Positions 7,813-17,198 are shown, counted from the first letter of the stretch. The stretch is 64,000 nucleotides of DNA from Sphingomicrobium lutaoense (GCF_014195685.1 NZ_JACICF010000001.1:280992-344991); one strand, 5' to 3'. Numbers and translations: made by a program. The notes: a model not told the origin generated them from the letters alone.

Positions 7813-9243
7813 ATGCGTCTGACTGTTCTCGCTCTCGCCCTTGCCACTTCCACCGCCGCTATCGCGCACCCGCAGGAAGCGCATCAGCATGCGCCCGCGA
7901 AGGCGCAGGAAGCCGGCCACCAGATGATGCACGAAGCCCGCGACAAGGCTCTCCTCGAAGCCGCCTTCGAGGTGGACGAAGCGCGGCTGCGCGCCGACAT
8001 CGACCGGCTGGTCGCCTTCGGCACCCGCCACACTTTGTCATCACAGGACGATCCCGAACGGGGTATCGGCGCGGCGGTCAGCTGGGCGATGGATGAGATG
8101 CGCCATGACGGCCTCACAGTCGAGAGGGTGTGCGACACCGTCACCGGCGACCGCATCCCTACGCCCACGCGGGTCTGCAACGCGGTCGCGATCCAGCGCG
8201 GCACCGAGCGGCCCGACGACGTGGTCATCATCACCGGCCATATCGACAGCCGCGTCACCGATCCGCTCGATTTCACTTCGGACGCACCGGGCGCCAATGA
8301 CGATGGCTCGGGCACCGTCGCGGTGATCGAGGCCGCGCGCATTCTCTCGAAAAGGCAGTTTCCCGCGACCATCGTCTATGCCGCGCTGTCGGGCGAGGAG
8401 CAGGGGCTGTTCGGGGGACGCATCCTTGCCGACCATGCCGCCGCGGAAGGCTGGAACGTGATTGCCAATCTCAACAATGACATCATCGGCAACAGCTGCG
8501 GCTCGGACGGCCATTGCGAACCGGACGTTGTCCGCCTTTTCTCCGAAGGCCCGCGCCGCCAGGGCTATGACGAACGCCTCGGCGCGATGCAGCATCGCCT
8601 CGGGGGCGAAAATGACGCGCCCAGCCGCAACCTCTCGCGCTATCTCGATGCGCTCGCCGAGCGGCTGCCGCAGCTCGGGCTCGACGTGCGGCAGATCTGG
8701 CGCACCGACCGCTGGGGGCGGGGAGGCGACCATATCCGGATGCTCGAAAAGGGCTTTCCGGCGGTGCGCTTCACCGTCGCGGTCGAGGATTATGACCATC
8801 AGCACCAGGACCTGCGCACCGAGGACGGCACTTTCTACGGTGATGTCGCGGCCGAGATGGATTTCCCCTATCTCGCCAAGGTCACGCGCCTCAATGTCGC
8901 CGCGCTCGCCGCGCTGGCCAGCGCGCCGCCCCCGCCCTCGGGCGTGAAGGCGAGCGGCGCGGTCTCGACCGATACCGAGGTCAAATGGAACGCGGTCCCT
9001 TCGGCCGATCATTACCAGGTCTGGATGCGCCGCACCGATGCCGCCAATTGGGAAAAGCATGGCCACATTGCCGCGACTGCCTGCACCGACGGGCAATGCT
9101 CGGCGACCCTCGACGGCATTCGCGTCGACGACTGGATCTTCGGGGTGGCGGCGGTCTCGAAGGGCCATCATGCCAGCCCCGTGGTCGCGGCAGTGCCGGG
9201 CGGCGATTTCCGCCCCATCGAGGAAAGCGGAGAGGACGATTGA
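7813..9243 (+). CDS. secreted M28-family zinc aminopeptidase
   Basis: The start at 7813 is chosen because AAGGAGA lies 6 bp upstream and the product then begins with a clean signal peptide (MRLTVLALALATSTAAIA). The 476-residue protein has the M28 dizinc motifs in order: TGHIDSR, GANDDGSGT, SGEEQGLFGG (catalytic and ligand glutamates), NNDIIGN and a late histidine in DYDHQHQD. The last roughly 100 residues form a separate fibronectin-type III-like domain (beginning near PPPPSGVKASGA) often attached to such exported enzymes. It probably trims peptides in the periplasm or outside the cell. It is divergent from mmsA. Confidence 0.9.
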   Translation: MRLTVLALALATSTAAIAHPQEAHQHAPAKAQEAGHQMMHEARDKALLEAAFEVDEARLRADIDRLVAFGTRHTLSSQDDPERGIGAAVSWAMDEMRHDGLTVERVCDTVTGDRIPTPTRVCNAVAIQRGTERPDDVVIITGHIDSRVTDPLDFTSDAPGANDDGSGTVAVIEAARILSKRQFPATIVYAALSGEEQGLFGGRILADHAAAEGWNVIANLNNDIIGNSCGSDGHCEPDVVRLFSEGPRRQGYDERLGAMQHRLGGENDAPSRNLSRYLDALAERLPQLGLDVRQIWRTDRWGRGGDHIRMLEKGFPAVRFTVAVEDYDHQHQDLRTEDGTFYGDVAAEMDFPYLAKVTRLNVAALAALASAPPPPSGVKASGAVSTDTEVKWNAVPSADHYQVWMRRTDAANWEKHGHIAATACTDGQCSATLDGIRVDDWIFGVAAVSKGHHASPVVAAVPGGDFRPIEESGEDD

Positions 9244-9254
9244 GCGGTTCTGAG

Positions 9255-9300
9255 GGGAGGGCATTTTTGGCGCCGCGATTGAACCATGGCGCCCCCTCCC
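9255..9300 (+). promoter_or_regulatory. two-part inverted repeat in front of rnr
   Basis: Bases 9255-9261 (GGGAGGG) pair with 9294-9300 (CCCTCCC), and 9269-9274 (GGCGCC) pair with 9288-9293 (GGCGCC), leaving a 7-nt bulge and a 13-nt loop. The structure ends 13 bp before the RNase R start codon. There is no T-run after it, so it is not a standard terminator of the upstream peptidase gene. It could shape the 5' end of the rnr message. Function is inferred only from position. Confidence 0.4.
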
Positions 9301-9313
9301 GCATTGGCAGGAC

Positions 9314-11542
9314 ATGACACGCCAATCGAAGGGGCTTCCGACCCCCAAGCAGATCCTGGAATTCATCGAATCGAGCGACCAGCCCGCGGGCAAGCGCGAG
9401 ATCGCGCGCGCCTTCGGCATTCGCGGCAATGACAAGATCGCCCTGAAACGGATGCTGCGCGACATGGCCGACGAAGGGTTGATCGACCATTCGCCGGGCC
9501 GCGCCTTTCACAAGATGGGCGGCGTGCCACGCGTCACCGTGCTTCGAGTGGTGTCGGTCGATGACGGGCAGGTCTGGGCCGAACCCGAAAACTGGCAGGC
9601 CGAAAGTCCCAAGCCGCGCCTGCGCGTTCAGCAGAAGGGCAAGCGCAGCGCGCTCGCGGTCAACGACCGCATCCTGGCTCGCACCGAAGAGGCGGGGAAG
9701 GGCCATGTCGCTCATGTGATGAAGAAGCTCGCCCGCTCGGCCGAGATGCTGATGGGCGTGGTGCGCAAGGAAGGCAAACGCCACTTCCTTGCTCCCATCG
9801 ACAAGAAGCAGCGCACCCATTTCGAACTGTCGGACCTGGGCGATGCCGAGGTCGGGGACCTGGTGCTCGCCGAACCGGCGGGCAAGGAAAAGCGCAATGT
9901 CGCCAATGTCGATGCGGTGCTCGGCGATCCCTTCGCGCCCAAGAGCTTCTCGATGATCGCCATCCACAAATATGGCATCCGCCACGAATTTCCCGAGGCC
10001 GTGCTCAAGGAAGCCGAAAAGGTCGCAAAACAGCCGCTCGGCTCGGAGCGCGAAGACCTCACCCATCTGCCGATCGTCGCGATCGATCCCGTCGATGCGC
10101 GCGACCATGACGATGCCATCTGGGCCGAACCCGACGAGGATGAAGGCAATCCGGGCGGCCACAAGGCGATCATCGCCATCGCCGATGTCAGTTACTATGT
10201 CCGCCCCGGCAGCGAACTCGACAAGGAAGCGCGCAAACGCGCCAACAGCGTCTATTTCCCCGACCAGGTCGTCCCCATGCTTCCCGAGCATCTCTCGGCG
10301 GGCATCTGCTCCCTGAAGGAAGGCGAGGACCGTGCCGCGATGGTCGCCCATCTCACCCTCGACAGCGGCGGCAATATCAAGGCGTGGCGCTTTACCCGCG
10401 CCAAGGTGCGGATCGCCGCCAACATTGCCTATGAGGATGCGCAGGCCGCGATCGACGGCGAGAAAGGCCGCGTCGACCCCGACCTCGTCGAAAAGGCGCT
10501 GAAACCGCTGTGGCAATGCTGGAAGGTCCTGCTTGCCGCGCGCAACTCGCGCGAACCCCTGGACCTCGACCTGCCCGAACGGCGGGTCGAACTCGACGAA
10601 AAGGGCCGCATCATGTCGGTCGCTCCGCGCGAACGGCTCGATGCCCACCGGCTGGTCGAGGATTTCATGATCGCCGCCAACGTCGCCGCCGCCAAGGCGC
10701 TCGAACGCAAGAAGGCGCCGGTGATGTATCGCATCCACGAAGTGCCCGACCGCGACAAGCTGCTGACGCTCAAGGATTATCTCAAGACTTTCGATGTCGA
10801 GTTCGCGCTTGGCCAGGTGGTGAAGCCGCAGACCTTCAACCGCATCCTCGAACGGATCGGGCCCGACCATGACAATCGCACCGAGATCACCGAACAGATC
10901 CTGCGCAGCCAGATGCAGGCCCGCTACGGCCCCGAACCGCTCGGCCATTTCGGCCTGGCGCTCGGTTCCTACGCCCATTTCACTTCGCCCATCCGCCGCT
11001 ATGCCGACCTTCTCGTCCACCGCTCGCTCGTCACGGTGTTCAAGCTGGGCGAAGGCGGACTGCCCAAGGGCGAAGCCGAGGAATTCGGCCGCATCGGCGA
11101 GTTGATTTCGATGCTCGAACGGCGCGCGATGGAGGCCGAGCGCGAGACCGTCGACCGTTATGTCGCTGCCTATCTCGCCGACCAGGTCGGCCAGATCGTC
11201 CGCGCCCGCATCACCGGCGTGCAGCCCTTCGGCTTCTTCGCCACGGTCGAGGAACTGGGCGGCGACGGCCTCGTCCTCGCCAAGACGTTGGGCCGCGAAT
11301 ATTTCCGATACGACGAAAAGCGCCAGGCGCTGATCGGCGAGGACAGCGGCGAGGAATATCGCGCCGGCCAACGCCTCGAACTCAAGCTCGTCGAAGCCGA
11401 CCCCGCCTCGGGCGCGCTTCGCTTCGAACTTCCCGAAGGCAGCTATGGCGGCGACAGCCAGGATGCTCCGCGCAAGCGCGGCGACCGCCGCCGCGGCGGG
11501 CGCAAGCCCCATCCCGGCAAGCGGCCAAAGCGCAAGGGCTGA
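9314..11542 (+). CDS. rnr: ribonuclease R
   Basis: This 742-residue 3'-to-5' exoribonuclease of the RNB family degrades structured RNA. The order is an N-terminal winged-helix-like segment (about 1-75), cold-shock-like RNA-binding regions (about 80-230), the RNB catalytic domain with the aspartate cluster in IDPVDARDHDDAIW (about 256-270), and an S1 domain (about 627-710, GQIVRARITGVQPFGFF). The tail after 720 is strongly basic (RKRGDRRRGG...KRPKRKG), as in other RNase R proteins that bind RNA or ribosomes. Start ATG is preceded by GGCAGGAC. Length and domain plan fit the family. Confidence 0.96.
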   Translation: MTRQSKGLPTPKQILEFIESSDQPAGKREIARAFGIRGNDKIALKRMLRDMADEGLIDHSPGRAFHKMGGVPRVTVLRVVSVDDGQVWAEPENWQAESPKPRLRVQQKGKRSALAVNDRILARTEEAGKGHVAHVMKKLARSAEMLMGVVRKEGKRHFLAPIDKKQRTHFELSDLGDAEVGDLVLAEPAGKEKRNVANVDAVLGDPFAPKSFSMIAIHKYGIRHEFPEAVLKEAEKVAKQPLGSEREDLTHLPIVAIDPVDARDHDDAIWAEPDEDEGNPGGHKAIIAIADVSYYVRPGSELDKEARKRANSVYFPDQVVPMLPEHLSAGICSLKEGEDRAAMVAHLTLDSGGNIKAWRFTRAKVRIAANIAYEDAQAAIDGEKGRVDPDLVEKALKPLWQCWKVLLAARNSREPLDLDLPERRVELDEKGRIMSVAPRERLDAHRLVEDFMIAANVAAAKALERKKAPVMYRIHEVPDRDKLLTLKDYLKTFDVEFALGQVVKPQTFNRILERIGPDHDNRTEITEQILRSQMQARYGPEPLGHFGLALGSYAHFTSPIRRYADLLVHRSLVTVFKLGEGGLPKGEAEEFGRIGELISMLERRAMEAERETVDRYVAAYLADQVGQIVRARITGVQPFGFFATVEELGGDGLVLAKTLGREYFRYDEKRQALIGEDSGEEYRAGQRLELKLVEADPASGALRFELPEGSYGGDSQDAPRKRGDRRRGGRKPHPGKRPKRKG

Positions 11543-11617
11543 AGTGGGCCCCGCCGGTTGACGGTCGGGAATGCGGCTGACAGGGTGCCACCATCAACAT
11601 CAACGGGGAGGAAATGG

Positions 11618-11794
11618 ATGCCGCACAAGTTCGTGATCAGCAAGGACAAGCGCGGGGAGTTCCGCGTTTCGTTCAACTATAACAGCGAGAAGATTTTCTG
11701 GACCGAAGGCTACAGCTCCAAGTCCAGCGCGAAGAATGCGATCGAATCGATCTTAAAGAACGGCCCGGGCGCCGAAGTCGTCGACGAAAGCTGA
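11618..11794 (+). CDS. DUF1508 (YegP-type) small protein
   Basis: This 58-residue protein is a single YegP/DUF1508 repeat: KFVISKDKRGEFRVSFNYNS, then a tryptophan and SSKSSAKNAIESI. These small alpha/beta proteins are widespread and their role is not known. The start at 11618 is preceded by GGGGAGGAAA 6 bp away, and upstream in-frame codons do not look coding. It stands alone between rnr and a strong terminator, with its own likely promoter in the 75-bp gap. Confidence 0.88.
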   Translation: MPHKFVISKDKRGEFRVSFNYNSEKIFWTEGYSSKSSAKNAIESILKNGPGAEVVDES

Positions 11795-11823
11795 CGGGAA
11801 AAGCCTCGAAAAGTAAGGCGTTG

Positions 11824-11852
11824 GGCTCCGGTTTTCCGGAGCCTTTTCTTTT
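11824..11852 (+). terminator. rho-independent terminator after the DUF1508 gene
   Basis: A perfect 8-bp stem GGCTCCGG (11824-11831) and CCGGAGCC (11836-11843) encloses a TTTT loop and is followed by TTTTCTTTT. It ends the rightward transcript. The opposite strand lacks an equally good U-run, although the hairpin also sits only 4 bp beyond the dcd stop and may protect that message end. Confidence 0.9.
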
Positions 11853-11855
11853 GCC

Positions 11856-12410
11856 CTAGAGCCTTGGCAGCGTGACCCCGCGCTGCCCCATATATTTGCC
11901 CGCCCGGTCCTTGTAGCTCGTCTCGCACCGCTCGTTCCCCTTGAGAAAGAGGAACTGGCACGCACCCTCGTTGGCGTAAATCTTGGCAGGAAGCGGCGTG
12001 GTGTTCGAAAACTCCAGCGTCACATGTCCCTCCCAGCCGGGTTCGAGCGGCGTGACATTGACGATGATCCCGCACCGCGCATAGGTCGATTTGCCAAGGC
12101 AGATCACCAGCACGTCCTCGGGCACGCGGAAATATTCGACCGTCCGAGCCAGCGCAAAGCTGTTGGGCGGGATGATGCAGCAATCGGTCTGCTTGTCGAC
12201 AAAGCTGTTCGACGCGAAATTCTTGGGATCGACCACCGCGGAATCGATATTGGTGAAGATCTTGAACTCGTCTGCGACCCGCGCGTCATAGCCATAGCTC
12301 GACAGGCCGTAGCTGATATTGCCTTCGCGCCGCTGCGCCTCGACGAACGGTTCGATCATGCCGTGCTGCTTGGACTGCTCGCGAATCCACTTGTCGGAAA
12401 GAATGCTCAT
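11856..12410 (-). CDS. dcd: dCTP deaminase
   Basis: This 184-residue housekeeping enzyme deaminates dCTP to dUTP to feed dTMP synthesis. It begins [10 protein letters not shown] and has [15 protein letters not shown], the nucleotide-binding [13 protein letters not shown], and [12 protein letters not shown] with the catalytic glutamate. Start is set at 12410 because the family begins there and the upstream in-frame residues are not conserved. It is divergent from dnaB with 119 bp between starts. It is unrelated in fold to the antiviral deaminase at 21 kb, though both act on dCTP. Confidence 0.95.
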   Translation of the reverse strand: MSILSDKWIREQSKQHGMIEPFVEAQRREGNISYGLSSYGYDARVADEFKIFTNIDSAVVDPKNFASNSFVDKQTDCCIIPPNSFALARTVEYFRVPEDVLVICLGKSTYARCGIIVNVTPLEPGWEGHVTLEFSNTTPLPAKIYANEGACQFLFLKGNERCETSYKDRAGKYMGQRGVTLPRL

Positions 12411-12455
12411 GGCGCTTGGTGTGCCGCCTAAAAACTGTCCACGCAATCCTTCGAC

Positions 12456-12464
12456 TTATCCACA
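12456..12464 (+). promoter_or_regulatory. DnaA box in the dcd-dnaB intergenic region
   Basis: TTATCCACA is a perfect match to the consensus DnaA box. Two weaker look-alikes flank it (CTGTCCACG at 12435-12443 and CGTCCACGA at about 12468-12476), followed by an AT-rich run at 12475-12488. The position, 66 bp before the dnaB start, fits DnaA control of dnaB or dcd transcription. Three sites in about 40 bp are too few to call a replication origin. Confidence 0.6.
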
Positions 12465-12529
12465 GCGCGTCCACGAAAAATTTTAAATCGGCACGCACGG
12501 CCCGCGCTTTTGCTATAGAAGATCGTCCC

Positions 12530-14050
12530 ATGGCCGAAGTGATTCAGATTGGCGAGGGCGGGGGCCCCGACGCGACGCAGCATCTCCCACAGAATATCGA
12601 GGCGGAAGCCGCGCTTCTGGGCGCGCTGATGATCGACAACCGCCTGGTCGAGGACGTGCAGATGAAGCTGCGCGCCGAACATTTCTTCGAACCGTTGCAC
12701 GGCCGCATCTACGACGCGATCCTCAAGATGAACGATCGCAACATGGTCGCCAATCCGGTGACCCTCAAACCGCTGTTCGAGGCCGACGAGGCGATGAAGG
12801 AAGTCGGCGGCACCGGCTATCTCGCCACTCTCACCGGCTCGGGGGCGAGCGTCATCGGCGCGCGCGATTTCGCCAACCAGGTCTATGATCTCGCGCTCCT
12901 GCGCGCATTGGTCGATGTCGGCCGTGACATGGTCGAAGGCGCGCTCGACACCTCCGAGGACATCTCCCCGCTCCAGCAGGTCGAGGAAGCCGAAAGCGCG
13001 CTTTATCGCGTCGCCGAGGAAGGCGGCGCCGAAGGCAAGGCCAAAAGCTTCGGCGAAGCTACCAAGCTCGCGGTCGAGATGGCCGAACGCGCCCTCAATT
13101 CGGGCGGGCATCTGTCGGGCATCACCACCGGCATCGAAGGCGTCAACGCCAAGATCGGCGGCTTGCACAAGTCCGACCTCACCATCCTCGCGGGGCGTCC
13201 CGGCATGGGCAAGACCTCGCTCGCCACCAACTTCGCCTTCAACGCGGCGCAGCGCTGGGTGCAGGACCATGCCGACGGCATCGATCCGGCGAAAAGCGTC
13301 GGCGCTCCGGTCGCTTTCTTCAGCCTGGAAATGTCGGCGGACCAGCTGGCCACGCGTATCCTCGCCGAACAGTCGGGAATCAGCTCGGAAAATCTCCGCA
13401 TGGGCAAGATTTCCAAGCAGGAATTCCAGAGCCTCGCCCGCGCCGCCGGGGAATTGTCGACGCTCCCGCTCTATATCGACGATACGCCGGGCCTCACCAT
13501 CGCCGCGCTCCGCACTCGCGCCCGCCGCCTCAAGCGGCAGAAGGGCATCGGCATGGTCGTGGTCGACTATCTCCAGCTGCTCCAGGGCTCGGGCAAGGGC
13601 TCGGCGGGCGACAATCGCGTGCAGGAAATCTCCGAAATCTCGCGCGGTTTGAAACAGCTCGCCAAGGAACTCGACGTGCCGGTGCTGGCGCTCTCGCAGC
13701 TCAGCCGTGCGGTCGAGCAGCGCGAAGATAAAAAGCCGATGCTTTCCGACCTTCGCGAATCCGGCTCGATCGAACAGGACGCCGATATCGTGCTGTTCGT
13801 CTATCGCGAGGAATATTACGTCAATTCGCGCGAACCCAAGCGCCCGATCGAAGGCGACGACGTCAAGGTCTGGGAAGCGCATGAACAATGGCAGCGCGAC
13901 ATGGAGCGCGTCTACCAGATGGCCGAACTGATCGTCGCCAAACAGCGCCACGGCTCGACCGGCCGGGTGAAGATGAAGTTCGACGCCAACATCACCCGCT
14001 TCTCGGACGCACCGCTCGACGACAGCTACGCTCCGGAGCCGCGGGGGTAG
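12530..14050 (+). CDS. dnaB: replicative DNA helicase DnaB
   Basis: This 506-residue hexameric helicase unwinds DNA at the fork. The N-terminal domain begins at HLPQNIEAEAALLGALM and contains the EHFFEPLHGRIYDAI stretch. The RecA-like domain has Walker A GRPGMGKTS (about 222-230), FFSLEMSADQLATRIL (motif H1a), Walker B MVVVDYLQLLQG and the DLRESGSIEQDADIV motif. No intein is present at these usual insertion points. ATG at 12530 is chosen because upstream frame residues are not conserved. The next gene starts on the last base of its TAG stop. Confidence 0.96.
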   Translation: MAEVIQIGEGGGPDATQHLPQNIEAEAALLGALMIDNRLVEDVQMKLRAEHFFEPLHGRIYDAILKMNDRNMVANPVTLKPLFEADEAMKEVGGTGYLATLTGSGASVIGARDFANQVYDLALLRALVDVGRDMVEGALDTSEDISPLQQVEEAESALYRVAEEGGAEGKAKSFGEATKLAVEMAERALNSGGHLSGITTGIEGVNAKIGGLHKSDLTILAGRPGMGKTSLATNFAFNAAQRWVQDHADGIDPAKSVGAPVAFFSLEMSADQLATRILAEQSGISSENLRMGKISKQEFQSLARAAGELSTLPLYIDDTPGLTIAALRTRARRLKRQKGIGMVVVDYLQLLQGSGKGSAGDNRVQEISEISRGLKQLAKELDVPVLALSQLSRAVEQREDKKPMLSDLRESGSIEQDADIVLFVYREEYYVNSREPKRPIEGDDVKVWEAHEQWQRDMERVYQMAELIVAKQRHGSTGRVKMKFDANITRFSDAPLDDSYAPEPRG

Positions 14051-14346
14051 TGGCGGCACCAAGGTTAGGGAAATGGCAATGGGCACATAGGCTATCTGGA
14101 ATTGCCGGCCTCTTAGCCACCGCTTTCCTGGCGCTTATATTTTTCAACGTTTACTTTGGTTTTCGTAGCCCGGACCTTCCGTGGCTAGTCCATGTCGGCG
14201 CGTGGGTCATCATGTTGACGCCATTCGTGGCCACCTATTTTGCGACCAGCAATAAGGGCATGGAAACGAGCAAATGGTGGCAGGCGCCTGCGATCGGACT
14301 TGGAATACAGCTATGCGCCGTCCTGCTCATGAACGGCGGAGCGTGA
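14050..14346 (+). CDS. small integral membrane protein of unknown function
   Basis: A GTG at 14050 shares one base with the dnaB stop codon and gives a 98-residue product with three hydrophobic stretches (about 20-42, 49-70 and 80-95), so probably three membrane helices. No family is recognised. Base use is clearly more AT-rich than in dnaB or astD, with TTA, ATA, TTT and AAT codons that neighbours avoid, which suggests recent acquisition or relaxed selection. Convergent astD ends 7 bp after its stop. The coupled start argues that it is translated behind DnaB. Confidence 0.6.
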   Translation: MAAPRLGKWQWAHRLSGIAGLLATAFLALIFFNVYFGFRSPDLPWLVHVGAWVIMLTPFVATYFATSNKGMETSKWWQAPAIGLGIQLCAVLLMNGGA

Positions 14347-14353
14347 TCGACCG

Positions 14354-15775
14354 TCAATCCTCGAGCATGTTGGGATCGCGAAGGCCCTGCCCGATATTGG
14401 CGCGGCACAATTCGCTTTCGACGCTGGTCACCGGATAGGCGCAATAGTCGGCGGCATAGAAAGCGCTCGGGCGATGGTTGCCCGAAATGCCCACCCCGCC
14501 GAAGGGCGCGGTCGACGGCGCGCCATTGGTCGGCTTGTTCCAGTTGATCACGCCCGCGCGCACATTGGCCCAGAACTTGTCATAATATTCGGGCGTGCGC
14601 GTCAGGACGCTCGCTGCCAGCCCGAAGCGCGTGCGATTGGCCTCGTCGATCGCTTCGTCGAAATCGCGCACCCGGATCAGCTGCAGCACCGGCCCGAAGA
14701 TTTCCTCGTCGGGGCGGTTCTTTACATTGGTAACGTCGATGATCGCAGGGGTGAGATAGGGCCGTTCCTCGTAAGGACGGTCGAGCCTGCGGATGGGGGT
14801 GCCGCCCTTCATCATCAGGTTCATATATTGATCCTGCACCATGTCGGCCGCCTCATTGTCGATCAGCGGCCCCATGAAGGGCTGGGGATCGGCATGGGGA
14901 TGGTCGACCATGATGCGATCGACCAGTTTGAGCGTTTCCTCGAGGAGCTGTTCATGCCCTTCCTCGGGAACGATGAGGCGACGCGCGCAGGTGCAGCGCT
15001 GTCCCGCCGACAGGAAGGCCGACTGGGTGATGATCGCGGCGGCGGCATGAATGTCCTTCATGTCCCAGGCGACCAGCGGATTGTTGCCCCCCGCCTCGAT
15101 CGCCAGCAGCTTCTGCGGCGTGTCGGCGAACTGGCGATGAAGGATCTTGCCGACCTTGGCCGAACCGGTGAACAGCAATCCGTCGATGCCCGGATGCGAT
15201 GCCAGCGCCTTGCCTTCGTCGGGCCCGCCGATCAGCAGGCGGAGAACCCCTTCGGGCACCCCCGCTTCATGGAAACAGTCGACGAGGAAGGCCCCGCTCG
15301 CCGGGGTCTTCTCGGATGGCTTGAACACCACCGCATTGCCCGCCAGCAGCGCGGGCACGATATGGCCGTTGGGCAGGTGCGCGGGGAAATTGTAAGGGCC
15401 CAGCACCGCGAGCACGCCGTGCGGCTTGTGGCGCACTGCCACCTTGCTCCCCATCGCGGCTTCGGAGGTGCGGTTGGGAGTGCGCTCGGAATAGGCCTTG
15501 ATCGAGATATCGACCTTGCCCACCACCGCGCCGACTTCGGTCTTGGCTTCCCAGAAAGGCTTGCCCGCCTCGCGCGCGATGAGGTCGGCGAATTCCTGTT
15601 CCTTTGCGCGCACCACATTGGCAAAGCGGCGCAGCGTCTCGGCGCGATAGGTGAAGCTGTGGGCGGCCCATTCGGCCCAGCTCTTGCGGGCGATCGCCAC
15701 TTCCTCGGCGGCATCGCCGATCTCGCCGGTCCAGATTTGCTCGCCCGTTGCCGGTTCAGTTGAAATCAGCGTCAT
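14354..15775 (-). CDS. astD: succinylglutamate-semialdehyde dehydrogenase
   Basis: This 473-residue aldehyde dehydrogenase oxidises N-succinylglutamate semialdehyde in the arginine succinyltransferase pathway. The active-site cysteine is C261 in LSAGQRCTCARRL, the double-cysteine context typical of AstD. The glutamate is E227 in AIEAGGNNPLV, and GPYNFPAHLPNGH is at 126-138. It is separated from astA and astB, which lie about 20 kb away in this window. It ends 7 bp from the convergent small membrane gene. No other arginine gene is adjacent. Confidence 0.93.
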   Translation of the reverse strand: MTLISTEPATGEQIWTGEIGDAAEEVAIARKSWAEWAAHSFTYRAETLRRFANVVRAKEQEFADLIAREAGKPFWEAKTEVGAVVGKVDISIKAYSERTPNRTSEAAMGSKVAVRHKPHGVLAVLGPYNFPAHLPNGHIVPALLAGNAVVFKPSEKTPASGAFLVDCFHEAGVPEGVLRLLIGGPDEGKALASHPGIDGLLFTGSAKVGKILHRQFADTPQKLLAIEAGGNNPLVAWDMKDIHAAAAIITQSAFLSAGQRCTCARRLIVPEEGHEQLLEETLKLVDRIMVDHPHADPQPFMGPLIDNEAADMVQDQYMNLMMKGGTPIRRLDRPYEERPYLTPAIIDVTNVKNRPDEEIFGPVLQLIRVRDFDEAIDEANRTRFGLAASVLTRTPEYYDKFWANVRAGVINWNKPTNGAPSTAPFGGVGISGNHRPSAFYAADYCAYPVTSVESELCRANIGQGLRDPNMLED

Positions 15776-15809
15776 CGCAGCGTGGGCCTCGCAGTTCCGA
15801 ACCGCATGG

Positions 15810-17198
15810 TCAAGGCGCTTTTACCATGGCCTCGCCCATCCGTCGCACCGCCGCGATCTTGGCGTCGAGAAGCGACCAGTCGTCGCTCTCGGCGATCGCG
15901 TCCCAGATCGCCTCGACTTCCTCGATATGCATGCTGCACGGCTGGGGATCGGACCAATAGGCATGGCTGCGCTCGCCTTGCCGTCCCTCCAGCAAGGCGG
16001 CGATCCGGCGAAAGGCCTCGTCGCCATAGGCACCTTCGGAGCCGGGGTCGCGGCCGCCGCGCCAGTCGAAATAGAAACGGTCGATGGTCACGCTTTTCTG
16101 CCCCAGCGCGGCAACCATCCACTGCGCCAGCTCGCGGTCTTCCTTCTCGGTAGTTCGTGCCACGCCGAGCCGCCCCAGCATCGCCTCGATCAGCGCCAGG
16201 TCGAACCGCCGCGACCAGTCGCCGAGGATCGCTTCGAGCGGTGCCGCCTCGGCGATGAGCGACAGGCAGCCTCCCAGTTGCGCAAGGTCCCAATGGATGG
16301 CCTCGGGCTGGCGACCGAAACTGTAGAGCCCCGTTTCATCGAAATAGGCAGCGGTGAATTTCTCGTCCCAGGTGGGCGTGAAACGCCATGGCCCATAATC
16401 GAAACTCTCGCCGGTGATCGCGATATTGTCGCTGTTGAGAACGCCATGGACGAAGCCTGCCGCCATATAGCTCGCGGCCAGCCCCGCGGTCGCGCTCGCG
16501 ACGAGGTCGAACAGTCGCTCGGCCCGCTCGCCCGCCGTCCCCTGCGGCGGCTCGCCATAAAGATGTTCGAGGCAATAATCGGTCAGCGCCTCCAATGCGG
16601 CGCGATCCTCCAGAAAGGCCTGCCGCTGGAAATTGCCGATGCGGATATGGCCGTGCGACAACCGCGTCAGAACGCTCGACCGGGTAGGCGAGGGCTCGTC
16701 GCCGCGCCACAATTCCTCCCCCGTCTCATAGAGGGCGAAGGTCTTGGAGGTGTTGACCCCCAGGGCCTCGAGCATCTCGGTAGCAAGAATTTCGCGCACC
16801 CCGCCCTTCAGGGTCAGCCGCCCGTCGCCCCGGCGGCTCCACGGCGTCTGCCCGCTTCCCTTGGTGCCAAGGTCCAGCAGCCGCCCGTCGGGCCCGCGCA
16901 GCTGGGCAAAGAGAAAGCCGCGCCCGTCGCCGAGATCGGGATTGTAATGGCGGAACTGGTGCCCGTGATAGCGCAGCGCGAGCGGGGTCTGGAGATTGTC
17001 GGGAAGCGGCGCGAAACGGCCGAAATGCGCCGCCCGCTCCGCTTCAGAGAGGTCACCAAGGCCCAGCGTGGCGGCATGGCGGTGGTTGAAGAAACGCTCC
17101 TCGACCTTGGGAAAATCGGCGGCCTCGACCCGATCGTAGAAGGCATCGCCCAGCGTCAGGATGCGCGGGTCGGGACGATAGGGTTGCGATTGCGCCAT
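15810..17198 (-). CDS. selO: protein adenylyltransferase SelO (YdiU/UPF0061)
   Basis: This 462-residue pseudokinase-fold enzyme transfers AMP to protein hydroxyl groups, linked in other bacteria to redox stress. Signatures are PLALRYHGHQFRHYNPDLGD, GRGFLFAQLRGPDGRLLDLGT with the nucleotide-contacting GSGQTPWSR, and the metal-binding segment HGVLNSDNIAITGESFDYGPW. The C-terminal region is PQPCSMHIEEVEAIWD, and no selenocysteine is indicated. Length is near the family norm. It is divergent from the alpha/beta hydrolase gene, with 35 bp between starts. Confidence 0.93.
   Translation of the reverse strand: MAQSQPYRPDPRILTLGDAFYDRVEAADFPKVEERFFNHRHAATLGLGDLSEAERAAHFGRFAPLPDNLQTPLALRYHGHQFRHYNPDLGDGRGFLFAQLRGPDGRLLDLGTKGSGQTPWSRRGDGRLTLKGGVREILATEMLEALGVNTSKTFALYETGEELWRGDEPSPTRSSVLTRLSHGHIRIGNFQRQAFLEDRAALEALTDYCLEHLYGEPPQGTAGERAERLFDLVASATAGLAASYMAAGFVHGVLNSDNIAITGESFDYGPWRFTPTWDEKFTAAYFDETGLYSFGRQPEAIHWDLAQLGGCLSLIAEAAPLEAILGDWSRRFDLALIEAMLGRLGVARTTEKEDRELAQWMVAALGQKSVTIDRFYFDWRGGRDPGSEGAYGDEAFRRIAALLEGRQGERSHAYWSDPQPCSMHIEEVEAIWDAIAESDDWSLLDAKIAAVRRMGEAMVKAP

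Noticed and set aside
12430-12500. Replication origin beside dnaB
   Set aside because: Only one perfect DnaA box and two weak ones, with no cluster or origin-type gene neighbours.
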